From positions 65,155,898-65,219,897 of the forward strand of contig OX104123.1 of assembly GCA_944474755.1 (NCBI GenBank): a DNA stretch of 64,000 nucleotides. The letters run 5' to 3'. Positions 1 through 12,653 of the stretch are shown here, in pieces. Origin of the DNA: Limnoperna fortunei (Eukaryota; Mollusca; Bivalvia; Mytilida; Modiolidae). A program made the position numbers and the translations under genes. The notes beneath the pieces are model-generated. The model made no database searches. It saw only the letters and a list, made by a program, of their open reading frames with translations, and was not told the origin of the DNA. The number at the start of each line of letters is the position of its first letter. Position 1 is the first letter of the stretch.

Positions 1-651
1 TAGTCATTTAACATTTCTATTGGACAAATATAAGTCACGAATGTTTAACCTGATTTAATGTATTAAAAATATTTTCTATACTTTGATGTTTTACTTTATA
101 CAAAAATGAAACATTCATTAAAAATGTGAAATAAACAATATTGACTGAATATAATAAACTATAATGAACGCAGTAAAGTACCTTCGTGTAGAGGAAATAT
201 TTAAAAGTGCACGAGAAGGTCAAATTATTACGTGTATGAACAGTATAATTACTCAAATTGATCTAATGATCTGAAGGCTGTCAGATTATAACGCCTAATG
301 AGTAACAACAGACCATATTGAATGTTTTGTTTAGAGAGTGCTGCGTTTATGACCGTTGCTATTTTGACTATTTACAAAAGGCAATATCCTCCATCCTGAA
401 ACAGCTTTCAATAGCAATTTAAATTCTCAAGGCATTGATAAGTCCACTTTACACATTAACTCGTTATCTTCTCAAATATAGCTTACATGCTGCTCGTTGA
501 ACTTTTTGTCAAAATTATCTAAAATCAATAATTACGTCATTATATGAATTAAAATTATTTATTCGTTTTGAAGTATATTAAAGAAACTCGTTATTGAAAG
601 TGGGAAAATAATTTACACATTGCTGTATTAAGATATTACCTAGCTACAATA
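1..651. other. AT-rich stretch without recognisable gene
   Basis: No exon-like ORF, splice-flanked reading frame or repeat structure was recognised here. The short minus-strand frame at 35-256 has no coding signature. Confidence 0.5.
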
Positions 652-1232
652 ATGTAGCTCCTTTTTATTTTTATGGACGGAGGTACAAAGAGGTCCTATT
701 ACTAGTAATGGAGCAAACACACACTTGAGATTTATACAAATTTTCAGCTATTAAATGCTATTTGTGTTCAATTTATATGTTTGCCTTTCTCCACCGTTCG
801 GTTGTCATTTCTACAATGTCTAATTAAATAATTTTAACACTTTTTCGTAATCATGGCATTGTTGAAAAAATTGAAATAGTGGAGTGTAGAATTGTAGAAT
901 CGTATCGGTAAAAATTTGATAGCTAATGCAATAAAGCCGGAAAAAACTTGATCCGGCTGAATGTTTACCAAATCGATTCAGAAATTACGCACTTCCGGAA
1001 TTTAAATTTTGACAACAATACCATAATTACGAATAAAGTGTAAAACTAACGAATTAGGTGTTGTAGAATTATCAGTTAAACTTGAAAGACATTAAAAAGT
1101 ATGTAGCAATTAAGGGAAACAGTTTAATAGTGTATTATATGCATAAACCCCCGGGTGTGAATCACTCCCGGCTTGCTCTATTACGAGTAATGGGACTTCT
1201 TTGTAGCTCCGTCCATAAAAAAAGGAGCTACA
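652..1232. mobile_element. MITE-like element with ~65-bp inverted ends
   Basis: The left end (652-716) and the right end (1171-1232) are inverted copies of each other. Both carry GTAGCTCC, a T/A-rich stretch, TATGGACGGAG and ATTACT(A/C)GTAAT. The interior has no convincing ORF. A related right end lies at 12047-12140. The size and structure suggest a non-autonomous DNA transposon. No clear target duplication was found. Confidence 0.6.
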
Positions 1233-1984
1233 TTTTTGTATTACCTTGCACACCATGCGTAACCTAGAATATGCTATAATTCCTCAATGACGAAATCTGA
1301 AACTGAAAATGTTCTCTAAGTGTATAAGCCAGACAAACTACTTAAGATCTTTTGTACAAGCTAAGTTAGGTTATCAAAAACGTTTAAAACTCTGAAGTCA
1401 TTTCTATTTTCTACAAATTTGCCTTACAAAAGTATGTACATTATTTTTCGTTTATACTTTTCTTGTATTTTAAACTAATCATTTAAACTGTTCTTTAAGT
1501 TTTTATTTCTCAGAGTTTCTTTTTGAATATTATACGGTAAAACATAAATATAGTTTTTTAATATGAATAAAAATATTTGAAAAATTTGTATCATTTACTG
1601 AGTTTTAATGTACACTATAATTAACAAGGTTATGTTAAAATTAAAAAAAAACACTAGAAATTGACTAACATTATCACGACAAGGTTTTGACCCAATTTTC
1701 TTTCACTGTTAAGCAACATGTCCAGAAAAATATCCCGACTATAACCAATCTACCAGCGAGGTTTCTCTTAAAACTTTTTGTTGCATCTTAATTTCAAACT
1801 CATTGGAATACATGATTTGGTTGTCCATGTCTTTCTTCTATGCCTTAAAATAATTTATAATATACTAACAATCTGGTTTGTAAAAACAAACAAGCAAGTT
1901 GCAGATTATAGTAGCACAGATCGTACCCATAGTATGCCTGTTTGTTGAAAAAACATAATCACCATACAAAAAATATTAAAAACA
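1233..1984. other. Non-genic AT-rich stretch
   Basis: Nothing recognisable beyond homopolymer-rich, AT-rich sequence. Confidence 0.45.
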
Positions 1985-2390
1985 AGGGACTGCTCACTCA
2001 GTATACCCCCGCTTTTCTAAGTCAGTAATCAGGAAGTATATAATCAACTGATCTGAAATCTTTACTCGCAATATAGGACCGCATGGTAAGGTCACAAAAA
2101 TTTCAAGTGGTTGTGATAAGTAGTTGCTGAGAAAACCTTCACGAAAATTTACATCAATTCACTACTAATATTGGAAATTGACTAAGTCGGTAAACAGGAA
2201 GTAGATATGCGACAGACCTGAAATCGGTACTCTGAATACAGGACCATATGGTACATGTAAGGTCATATATAAAATATCAAGTGGATGTGAGAACTGAGAA
2301 AACTGTTACAAAAGTTATGTTGCGGACGGAAGGACGGACAGACAGATGTAAACAAGTATGCTCCCCTCTTCTTCGAAGCGGAGGTAAAAA
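1985..2390. repeat. Dispersed repeat ending in a GGAC-rich run
   Basis: The block starts with CACTCAGTATACCCCCGC and ends with a GGACGGACAGACAG run followed by GTATGCTCCCC...GCGGAGG. It contains two related sub-blocks with the words AACAGGAAGTA, GACAGACCTGAAAT and TTTCAAGTGG. The same words recur in the 167-bp array at 25290-26010, so both belong to one repeat family. No ORF. Confidence 0.55.
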
Positions 2391-2926
2391 ACATTTCGAT
2401 GATCCTATTAGAAAAAACTAAATGGGAGGTAAATTTTACAGGAAAAAGTATAGAATATTGAGTAGTGATGGAGCATTAATTTTATACAGGTAAATGTATT
2501 TGTTCAAGTTAATATGATAACAACAACATAACAAATGAAAAGTCGTTCAAGTTAAATAATTTGGTGAATAAAAATTGACTAGCTAATCTTGACAATCAAT
2601 TTACACTAAAATCATAGATTTACTTTTTTAAATAAAAACGCACTGAATTTGATGAATTGAATGCCTTATAGGCCTTGTCATTCTAACTATTTTTTTTCAA
2701 TTTACAGTAACACAGCTATTGTTTTACTTAATAAGAAAACGTTGTAATTGTAGGGCAATAATTTCTAAAAGGAGTATTTCTGATTTGTAGGTCTTTTTTG
2801 CTGATCACTGTTGTAATTTACAGTTTCTCTATAGCTGTTTTAGCCCAAAAAACTAAAAAAGACAATCCACACATCAAAGTCTAAGAAACAAGCAACAAAC
2901 TTTTATACAAACACCTAAAGTTAATT

Positions 2927-3270
2927 GATTGATTGGATGTTTGATCTACGTCCAGCGAACAGTATTTTAACTATATGTAGGATGAGAAAAGGTTAGCAAA
3001 CAAAAACATCAATTCGGGAAATATGGATCAAAGGAGGAATGCTGAATATTACTGGGAAAGTATGGATATTGTAAGGGGCGGAAAAATGTGCCTTTTGCAC
3101 CAGCTGCAACCAATCATTATCGACTCTACAAAGGGGTCTTTATTGTGCAAGTAGCACGGAATTCTCCAATCACGGTATCTACTATGGTCCGTAGTTAGTC
3201 TTTCCGTATTATGACCTGACAACTTCCTTCCTAGAATGCATTCTCTCTATCCGCCACCTAGGACCTTCGT
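2927..3270 (-). mobile_element. SINE-like family S, degenerate minus copy
   Basis: It begins on the plus strand with GATTGATTGGATGTTTGATC and continues with CTACAAAGGGGTCTTTATTGTG and TCTATCCGCCACCTAGG. This is the reverse complement of the ~410-bp family found intact at 17540-17956 and 18704-19109. It is diverged, so it is an old insertion. Confidence 0.7.
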
Positions 3271-3304
3271 ACCTTTTTGAAAACTTTTATTATTTTTTGT
3301 TAAC

Positions 3305-3372
3305 TTATTCTCGACCTAAATATACCTGAAAAAACTACTCGCTATACGCACACGTGCAATCAATCAATCATT
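3305..3372 (+). repeat. Tail fragment of SINE-like family S
   Basis: The words CTCGACCTAAATATACCTG and CAATCAATCAATCAT match the 3' tail of family S in the plus orientation. It lies just outside the inverted copy at 2927-3270, so two insertions seem nested or adjacent. Confidence 0.5.
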
Positions 3373-4019
3373 TGCAAAGCACCTCCCCTGAAAATTACCA
3401 TCTCAATTTTCAGCAGATCCAAATTCAAAAAAGAAAAATCATAATTTAATTTTCAGTCTTAACATTTAGAAGATTATTCAATAAGCATTTTTCGAATAGT
3501 TAACAGTTTCTTTAAACAAATCCCCCGATTCATCTTGTTATCCATTTCTACGTAAACGTCTGCAACAATCTCACGATACAGCTTGTGGTCCACGTGATAT
3601 CAATTGCTACGCAAACATCTGGTACAATCCTTTCTCCAATACATTCTGAATATCTTCGAAACAACATTTGGGAAATGGGTGACTTACCATCTATTTGGGA
3701 AATGGCTCTTATTTTGCCTATTCGACTCCAACCACATATTAGTACAACTATATTTTGCACAGATGACGTCATGCTATCCTGACCATAGTACAATTTATAT
3801 AGACGGATAGAAAAGTGGTGACAATGTTAATTCAGCCGCCGCTGTCTTCCGAAAGCTTGTTTATATTTATTTATTTGGTTAATACTGTTTTAGAATTTTA
3901 CAATTTATAAAATAAATGAATTTGAATAGTAATATTTTTGCTAATTGTGATGTCACATAATTAGTTTTGTTTTAATTTTTAATTTAATTTTTGACCTGCA
4001 TTCAATCTTATATTATTGT

Positions 4020-4253
4020 ATGAAATCATGTTTTATGACCAAGGGAGGGATATTCTATGAATACTTTAATTATCATAATTCACATGTCCTGAATAAAGCT
4101 AAAAAAGTGCTTGCTCGATGTAAACCAACAAAGTTATTTAAAACCCGACAGCCCCAAACAGAGAACGTTTGCTGCGTGGAAACCGAGGACGCAGTTCTGT
4201 GGGATAATCCATCCGGAACTTTCCCAGTAACCAGAGTGTTGAAAAATTACTAA
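4020..4253 (+). CDS. Possible short ORF, 77 codons, unrecognised
   Basis: An ATG-to-stop frame of 77 codons, somewhat richer in GC than its surroundings, with four cysteines and no membrane segment or signal peptide. It ends 160 bases before the first recognised DCXR exon but does not encode the expected Rossmann-fold start, so it is not that gene's missing exon. No family was recognised and no splice sites clearly bound it. It may be chance or a repeat remnant. Confidence 0.15.
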   Translation: MKSCFMTKGGIFYEYFNYHNSHVLNKAKKVLARCKPTKLFKTRQPQTENVCCVETEDAVLWDNPSGTFPVTRVLKNY

Positions 4254-4413
4254 AATGCCAGAAATGTGATAAACTATTAAAAACGATTTACTCTAACACG
4301 ATTTGAATTTTACTACAAGAGAATTGTTAAGTTGGTACAAAGAGAACAAGGACAACAATCTTTACGAATGATCTCCCCCTAAAACAATATTTAAAATCTA
4401 TTTGTTTTAACAG

Positions 4414-7400
4414 GCATTGGTCGTTGTATAGCACTAAAACTGGCGTCCCTTGGAGCCAAAGTGTATGCTTTAAGCCGCACTGAAGATGATCTTGTGAGCC
4501 TTAAGGCAGAGGTACAGTGTAATATGCTGCATTTTCTTTTCTGTTAATTGCGCACAATATTAAGGAGATAAATGTATTGTATTTGAAGATGTGATGGTCG
4601 GAAATTGAGTTTACTGGCGACGCGAAATTAAACGGATAATCGGATATTTACGACCATCAAATCACCGATTGATGTCTGAAAATCTTCACATACATTACTG
4701 TTATCTACATTATAATGATACGGCTATAAAAAACTAAATAAACTGATTAAAATGGGAATTTTTTATTTACCGGAAATAATGTCTGCGTTTGCGTTAATTT
4801 CTGACGCATCAATCCTGTAATTGTTGCCATGAAATTATTCACGTTGTCTAATAAAACTTGACATTACATCAAGAATTATATTAGAATAACGATTTGCGGT
4901 TATTGTGAAACATGTGTTCACTAAACATTATAACGTTATATTTAAGAACGCAAAACCAAATTTAGTATAAAGACCCATGTCATAATTGCACCGTTATCTA
5001 AGCATTTTTGATATTCTGTAGTGAATATACTTTGTCCTTATATGAATGCACTAGGTATGACCTGATCTGTTGATTTAACCTGCTCCTGTCACTGAATATT
5101 GGTTACTCACTTACAACATAAAATTAAGAACTTAAAAATAAATAATATTAACATTCTAAATATCTTTTGGAAGAATAAGGAAAATTAATCGCACCATTAC
5201 TGTATTACTGTTGACTTCCTTTAACAACTTCCATTGACCTTTAAGGTCATGAAAATAAAGCAATAGACAGGTGTAATTGTTTGTTTAACTACCATTCTTC
5301 TGTTCAGCTTTCAGTGACTACTTGAATGTTAGTCTTTTATTGTTCAATAACTTGTTAACATAATCGCGACACGGGGTTTAGTGAAATAGTTTTTCATCCT
5401 ACTTGACAAGCGAAAGTACGTAAAAGCTTTGATATAAACAAACCTATATTTAATATATATTTGTTAGAATCCTTCATTAGAGACCAGATGTTTAGATTTG
5501 GGAGACTGGAATAACACCAGAAGCGTAGTAGAGCAATTAGGACCCATCGACCTTCTGGTGAATAACGCAGCCTTCGTCGGCTTCAAACCATTTTTAGATG
5601 TCACAGAGGAAGAGATAGAAACGTATGTTGGATATTTTAGGGACTTTTTTTCCTTTTGGGTTATGGGTAGAAGGGTGAGGCTTGATTATGTTTCTTTTGT
5701 GTTTACATGATTTAGTACATATATTTTGAACATCCATCATTTGTTCTGATAAATCTTGTTATTTAACGAACGCTGCAATACAATTCACACATAGTAAGCC
5801 TCAACCTTTTAAACAATAAGCCTAATTGTTGTTCAAAATTAGACCTATATTTATTAGGAAACTGGTTGGTGCAATCAACATTGGAACACATATTTGTTAA
5901 ACAGCAGTTCATTAGTTCATTAGTTTCTTGTCTTCCTAACAACAGCGCTAGGATCATACTGTGAGTGTGAGTCAATCTCCACGCAAAGGATTCTGGGTAT
6001 CCTACGTCAACCACAATCACCTCTGCCATACCATAGGTTGACATTGTGAGAGATATCTCTCATGGCAGATATGCTTCGCGCCCAAACGCAGTAATTGCAA
6101 TGTAAAACGGTGTCAAAAGTGCTTAAATAGACTATATAAAAATAAAAAAGAGCTCATGTATTATTTTACAAACATCATTCTTTGTTTACAAACGTTACAA
6201 ACAGATGACAAATGTAGTCCCGCAGTAAATGGAGGATGACGTGTGGCAGAGGTTATATCTGGGACCAGTTATGTTCTCTGTGCCGGAGAGTGAGTGTGAG
6301 TGTTCCCAGTTATTGACGTATGTTTGCTCCGCATTGCGTCCCCAGACAGTGAAAGAGAATGCCTTCCTTCTCGTTTCTGGGTTGTGAGGTCTTTACTAAA
6401 AGTATGACCATGGACTATAGCTGCTATGAAAGGCTACACTATCAACCTCTACTTATACTCCATACTGTGTAGTTGCATTCACCATTGTTTTCCCTTGTTG
6501 TTTTTGGACCATACTGGGAGGGTAGCCAGTGCTCGAACCACAGAGCAGCCCACCGCGTCCTTGGGTGGCGGATAGGGGAGACCCTCTTTTGGGGGGGTTG
6601 TCAAGTCATAATACGGAAAGCCTGACCGCGGACCGTAGTGGGTAACGTGGTTGGGGAGTGTCACGCTACTTGCACGATAAAGACCCCTTTTGTAGATTTC
6701 GAAAAAGAGTAGGCTCATCGTAGCCGCCCCTACCCAAAACTCCATACCTTTCTGGTGGCAGTCAAAATTGTATTCCCTGTGACCCATCCCAGCCCAATTT
6801 TCCGTTGATTTATTGTTTGTTAACTTGTTCCCGTCATGAATATAGCTAAAATACTGCTCGCTGGACGAACAGCAGACATCCAAACAATCAATCAATCCCG
6901 TGTTGCTGTATTTAATTTGCATGTTAAATAATAAATAGTAGTTAAAAGCTTGTATTCCCGTTGTTAGAGACAAATGTATAATGACATATTTCAGTAAAGT
7001 ACGTCATCCTGGTCATTAAGGTATCCGGACCATAATTGACCACGTGATCATATTTAGTGTCCCGGGTGTCCATTGTTTTTCAATGTAGCAGACCTCGGTA
7101 ATGTTCGGCAAACATCGGAAATACTATTTGAGTAACTAACTTAACTAACTTTTTCTGCCTAAAACTGTTAACATTGACTCAAAGTCAAACAATATAATTA
7201 TTTAATTTGTATCATCAATTGGGAATACATTGATTTAATATGTATTTCTTGGTCTAAAAATAAAATTAAACCGTAACTTCAATTATGGGTCGGATAACTT
7301 AAACTTAACGGTTATTATTTTTTTTTTAAGTTTCTTATGGTGGTCGTGTTGAAATGGCGGGCTACCTTCATTTAACCTTTGTCTCAATTTGATTGTATAA

Positions 7401-10206
7401 ACATTGTGATTGCGCTGAAATGTTTGTTTACAATATTATCTCTAACAGTTTTCAAAATATATAGGCCAACGACCGATTAAACGGAGCGCGTCAAAGGGCT
7501 ATAACTCGATAAAGTTCCACTTATTTACATTGACCTTTACAAGTCTCTAAGACGTACGGTTTTCAAGCAAAACCTTTCACATTTCTGTACAAAAATGCAT
7601 ATCCAAGAAGTCAGTTGAAACAAAATGTTTATAAAATCATTGCAATAGGTCAACCGATATTGTGTACTCTTCAGATTTTGAGAATCGTTTCAATTTCTGA
7701 GTTAAACTGATAACTACGGTTTACGGTATTAGAGCAGATACATCCGTTTCTAAGAATCATATGGGAAGCCAAGTCATCTCTAGGTATGAACAAGTAAGGG
7801 TAGACATTTAAATGATATGCCGAAAAGACCTTAATAAAAACTCTCTAAGTGGCTACCTTAAGTATTCACTATAATGGGTCTGATGTTTTAATCAATCTTT
7901 TCGTTGTAGGCATTTTAATGTGAACTTCAAAGCAGCTTTAAACGTTTCCCAGGTAACATCTAGAGTACATATTATCATTTTGATATATAGTTTTTACCTA
8001 AGCAATTTTGTATAATGATAGTTTGTTATTTAGCATTTAAGCTATATTTCGGATCAACAACCGAACAAGCGACAAATCTGATCGCATTAAACGACGAGAT
8101 GGAAAAAACAGACCATACATTCAAAAATTGGGTTTAAAATATATACACTGTCTTCTGACATGGGCAAATATAATTGGAATGTAACAGCAACAAAGTTTGT
8201 TGCAATGAACATGTAATCACCCAACTGTGTTCAATTTAAAATAACATCAGTGTTGACGGTTATGGATCAATAACAGATGGCTAACCTAGGTTCCAAGCTA
8301 CCGATAATCTTAAATGTTGATGATAAAATTGTACATCTTAATTTAATTTGTATTATTGTCTTCCTTTGAATGACACTGATATGTAACACGCGCCCGGCGT
8401 AGAAACGCCAGCAAACATTGAAGTTTTGCTGCAGTTTTAAGTACATTAAAATGTAATACATACTGAAACTATTATCATGCCAAAACTTGTAATCTAAAAA
8501 TAGATTTTTTTTTCGATGCTGCAGGTTGTTGCTAAGGGTATTATATCACGTGGTGGTAGTGGCGCCATTGTCAATATTTCAAGTATTGTCGGAATCTTTG
8601 CTTTTCCTCATGCTTCTGTGTACTGCGCAACAAAAGCTGCAATGGACATGTTGACAAAATCTATGGCATGTGAATTAGCAAAACAGAAGGTGAGAATTTT
8701 ACTAAATAAATACATTTCTATCTCTGGTTATTATGGCTTTACAGAGCTACCGATTTAGATGTCTGTATAAGTAGATGTCAGGACAGAATCATAGTGAGTA
8801 ACGTATTTGGAAATTTCTGCGCTCTTTGCAAGTAAGAACGTGCTACAAAGCTTATATTTTCTATTTATTCTAACAACTTTTTTATTCCATTGCAAGTCAA
8901 CGTTTACTGCATATTATATCACGCTGTATGATCATCGTGTCTTCACAACAAAAGAATTATAATGCCTGAAAAACATGTAAGATTAAGTTGTGGTTTAATA
9001 CATGTACAAAGGAGTAAATCCAATATATATGTGTGTCGAATCCTATATGAACGACCTTTGTCTACCTCATGGACCTTTTCCGAATTTTAACTTACATACC
9101 AGTACTTGCCGTAGTTTCATAAAACTTCTCAAACTGAGATTTTTCCTCAAATCCTTGAGTTTTTCCTCAAATTTTCCAGCAATCTGATTGGTCAATATTT
9201 GAGTTGAGGATGATTTGATGAATCCTTAAATTTGAGATGCTCTATGAAACCGGACCCGGGTCTATTAAAAGTGTAACAACAAACTGTGAAATACATATCC
9301 GATAAATGGTATTTGTCAAAATAACTACTACAAGATAGCTACAATATACTATCGTCTGGCGATAATCTGTTCAATTATAGTAGTCTACTAATTATAATGC
9401 ATCACAATGGTAATAGTTGTGTGAGAATCTGTCCTATGGTGGTGGTAGTTACACAGAAGTTGTCTTCTAACTATGATGAAGTACTGGTATGTCCAAGTAG
9501 CTTGCTGCAATACCTATCAAGGCGATACAATTGTTTTGAAACGTTAAAGAATATTAATTGTTCAAGCGTTTTAATTACTTTGTTGTCAGCCACAAAGATT
9601 GTATTGACAGTCTTAACTTTTACCGTATGTACAGTAATTTATTAATTCTTATAAATGTTTTTTAAGATCCGTGTAAATAGTTGTAATCCAACTGCTTTAC
9701 TGACGCACATGGGAATGAAAGCGTTTGACACACAGGAAAAAATTGATGATTTTTCTTCCCGTATTCCAATGGGACGATTTGCAGGTATGACTTTGTAGAA
9801 GTAATTGTCTTTTTGTTTATATGGTTGTGAATCGTAGATAATTCTTTCGGAAGTTCAGTGCTTCGACTTCCACCCTCACTACTTATTATAACACACGAAA
9901 CAGATGATATTGCGAAAGGGTGTTAAACATCAAACAATCAAAAACGTAATTTTTTGTATACAGCAATTCAATAAATAATCAGAAGTAAGGAACAAATCCA
10001 AGCATGAATAAAGTGCATGAACACACCAGAGAGACATCGAGTATATTCACGTTAAATAAAACTACAATAAATTTATATATATTTCAGAAATGGAAGAGGT
10101 TGCTAACACAACTGCTTTCCTTCTCAGCGACTATGCATCAATGATTACTGGTGCATTGGTACCAGTAGACGGCGGCCATATTTGTCATATGGCCACAAAA
10201 GTTTAA
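4414..10206 (+). CDS. DCXR: Dicarbonyl/L-xylulose reductase (SDR), six exons, 5' exon missing
   Basis: NADPH-dependent short-chain dehydrogenase/reductase of the L-xylulose reductase type. The known family reduces alpha-dicarbonyls and L-xylulose (uronate cycle) in the cytosol as a tetramer. Exons: 4414-4511, 5468-5622, 7910-7952, 8525-8689, 9667-9784 and 10088-10206 (stop TAA 10204-10206). All have AG/GT borders and their phases join into one frame of about 231 codons; the family has about 244. Visible in order: GIGR of the Gly-rich NADP loop, LDLGDW, NNAA, catalytic Ser in NISSIVG, catalytic YCATK, IRVNSCNPT and the C-terminal PVDGGH. The first exon starts inside the Gly loop (its leading GC completes a split Gly codon), so a first exon of some 15 codons with the start and TGAGK is missing. 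I did not find it upstream; it may lie outside the window. A general carbonyl reductase is the alternative name. Confidence 0.93.
4512..5467 (+). other. DCXR intron, no feature
   Basis: Donor GTACAG follows the exon and acceptor TTGTTAG precedes the next one. The interior is AT-rich with no recognised repeat or ORF. Confidence 0.6.
5930..6080. repeat. Degenerate dispersed repeat in DCXR intron
   Basis: The words CAAAGGATTCTGGGTATCCTACG, cut here into AAAGGATTCTGGGTATCCTA, and TCAACCACAATCACC resemble 28655-28745 (AAAGGAATCTGAGTATCCTA, TCAACCACAGTCACC). This is an unnamed repeat present twice in the window. Confidence 0.35.
6506..6897 (+). mobile_element. SINE-like family S, plus copy
   Basis: About 390 bp, from GGACCATACTGGGAGGG to an AATCAATCAATC tail. 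The internal GTGCTCGAACCAC resembles a Pol III B box. It shares its whole length with 17540-17956 and 18704-19109. The flanks CCCTTGTTG (left) and CCCGTGTTG (right) could be a decayed target duplication. The 164-codon minus ORF that crosses it is not coding. It lies in the large DCXR intron 5623-7909. Confidence 0.8.
9114..9250. mobile_element. Small MITE with GTTTCAT...ATGAAAC ends
   Basis: The ends GTTTCATAAAACTTCTCAAA and TTTGAGATGCTCTATGAAAC are inverted copies with a few mismatches. The centre repeats TTTTTCCTCAAAT. It is 137 bp long, noncoding, and sits in the DCXR intron between exons 8525-8689 and 9667-9784. Confidence 0.65.
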
Positions 10207-11515
10207 TATATATAACCTTGAAAATGTAACCAACATGGACGGACTGTATGGTTATTTATATCTAAGCCTTGTAGCTTATAAATATTCTATAAATCCATAT
10301 TTGACTAATAATTTACAGACGACTATGAACACTGGTAATGTGTGCCATGAACAAGTTCATTATTAACCAAATATTAATGGCTTGCTACAGCAGAATATCA
10401 AAACTATTTATAAGTGTTTATTTTCTTATTTTTTTTATATATATACTGTCGGAGTCAGAATCGCCAGTTTAGTGACGAGTTTGTGACACAGGATTAGTAA
10501 TTTACCTAACAATGTTTTATGATTTAACTTAAGAAAGATGCGAATAGTATCAATCACAATGGAAAAGTCGAGAAAAGATAATCTCGAACCAATAGGAAAA
10601 GATACATTGTCCATCCCGAGGCTCTGGACGAACAGTTCGAAAATTTCTGAAATCGGATTTCCACGAGCAATTTTGATCATTTTTCTTGAATCGGATTTCC
10701 ACGAGTGATTTTATAATTTTCTGACCGGTTGAATATTTTGTAAGCTATCTCCAGGTGAGACTCAGAATTACCACTAACAGGAAGTCATGGGATATTTCTA
10801 TATCTCGGTAGAGAAACATTTAGCTATGGTCCTACTAAACTACATACTAGACATTGTGCATGTATAGCCAACGGTTCTGTTAATATATTGTGTTGAAGAA
10901 TGACATCGCTTACTTTTGTTCTGCAAACTCATTTTTCTGTATTTGTATTTTTATAAATCTGTACGTTGTAAAATTATTACAACTATCACATTGATGCAAA
11001 GTTTGCTTATTTCGAATCTAAACGACTAAACCGAACCGGATGTGTACATCCGGATTGCAGCAGTCCATGTGCAAAATATAACATCGTACATTAATAGAGA
11101 AGAGTAATTGTAAAATTATAACATATGTAATTAATATTTTGTTTAATGTCGCTAATCCCCAGACTTGATTTTTTAGGGAGACGCAGGCCGAACAAAAGTC
11201 AACGGAAACACTTATTTCCGTTAATCTTTAAATTATTAACATGCTTCAACTTACATTTTACGCTGGTGCATCTATTCTCCGAAACGAACTGTTAAATAGC
11301 CCCCCCACACACACCCCCCACCAAACCTGGCCCTAGACTTTCAGTGGATACTCAAAAAACTTTCTGTTAAATAGTCCATAAGCTTTTCAATAACAAGTCC
11401 CGTTAAATAAGACGTATGTGATCCTGGCTTGTCTATTATTAATCGCTTACCATTCTCCCTTAAATACACCATATGCTTACGAGTAAACTAGGCCAAATTT
11501 TACTGCCGTTATAAT
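10207..11515. other. 3' flank of DCXR; no gene seen
   Basis: AT-rich sequence. The word GAATCGGATTTCCACGAG-like occurs twice around 10650-10710, a small local duplication. No clear AATAAA close to the DCXR stop was identified and no exon was recognised. Confidence 0.4.
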
Positions 11516-11603
11516 CCGAAGTTAAGTTTTTTTATTTGTCGGATTAATGGCAGAATTCAGTCCTATTGCTCGTAATGTAGCAAATAAAAAATTCTAACTT
11601 CGG
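11516..11603. repeat. Hairpin-forming inverted repeat
   Basis: CCGAAGTTAAGTTTTTTTAT at 11516 pairs with ATAAAAAATTCTAACTTCGG ending at 11603, separated by about 40 bases. The interior contains ATTGCTCGTAATGTAGC, a word related to the MITE at 652-1232. Confidence 0.6.
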
Positions 11604-12046
11604 TCTATTTATACAAAATTCAAACATAATATTAATCTTCTTCGCGTTATTGAAGGTTTAGGCATTGCGAAACTAATATTGAAGAAATTTATGTTTTCTT
11701 CTTTGAAGATGCACGTGGAAAATGCTATGTTGATCATTTTTCCGTATATGGATAATGTGACCTAATTTTATTATCAACGTGCTAATTTGCATATCATAAC
11801 CACCATTCCGCCATTCAGTTCCGGGATTCTCAATGTTTTTCAAGTGCAGTAAACTTAATCAAAAAGAGGCACGAATGTCAATGAATACACAACGCACGGC
11901 GGGTTATTAAAAACGCAACAACTATCATCACGTTTCAATAATGGTTCATTTTAAACACGAAACCTATAAAAAAAACTGTGACACTCCAGAAAATCAAGAT
12001 CAACCACGTCTTATTGTATAAGCAACTTCATTTGGACATCAAAGTG

Positions 12047-12140
12047 CCGGGAGCGGTTCAATCCCGCTCTGCTACATTACGAGTAATGGGACTAAATTCG
12101 TACCTTCGCCTAAAAAAAGGAGGGTACGATTATTCGTTCT
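12047..12140. repeat. End fragment of the 652-1232 MITE family
   Basis: It shares CTACATTACGAGTAATGGGA, a GTACCTTCGCCTAAAAAAAGG block and the surrounding order with the right end of the element at 652-1232. No matching left end was found nearby. Confidence 0.5.
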
Positions 12141-12653
12141 GGAGAAAACATGTTCCTAATTTAGAATGAACCCAATGCTGTCCTTAAAATAAGCCTTCAA
12201 TCTGTCCGTTATATGGGGTTCAAGCCTCGCCTAAAAACTCGGCGAGATTTAGCGAAAACTTGTGTGCGGAAAATATACTGTTCTCAAACATTAAATGATG
12301 TAATTAACTTTAAAAAATATATATAGGTATCGCTAGTTTAAAAGGTTTAGATACGGCCATTTTGCATGTCCATATATTATATTTCATAAACCAAAACTCG
12401 AAATGACCGCATCTGGACCACATAAAATCATGATTCGTCGGATGTTATGTTGTCATGGAAACAGATAAGTTACAATAAGTTGCAGATCTTTTACGGATCA
12501 GCTTTCAAACGAAGTATTTTATATCAATGTACCCCAGGGTGATGGAGTAACGAATTCCTAGGTTTCCGAGGCTGTTAAGTGTGTTAGTTGCAGTAGTTAT
12601 CAAACGTTTGATAAAAAAATCTTTTGTTAAAATTTAACAAACTCTATCTTTTT

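Noticed and set aside
3548..3793. Possible minus exon with TATATAAA upstream and GTAAGT donor near 3686
   Set aside because: The frame is open on both strands, the peptide has no recognisable features and no partner exon was found downstream. Chance is as likely.
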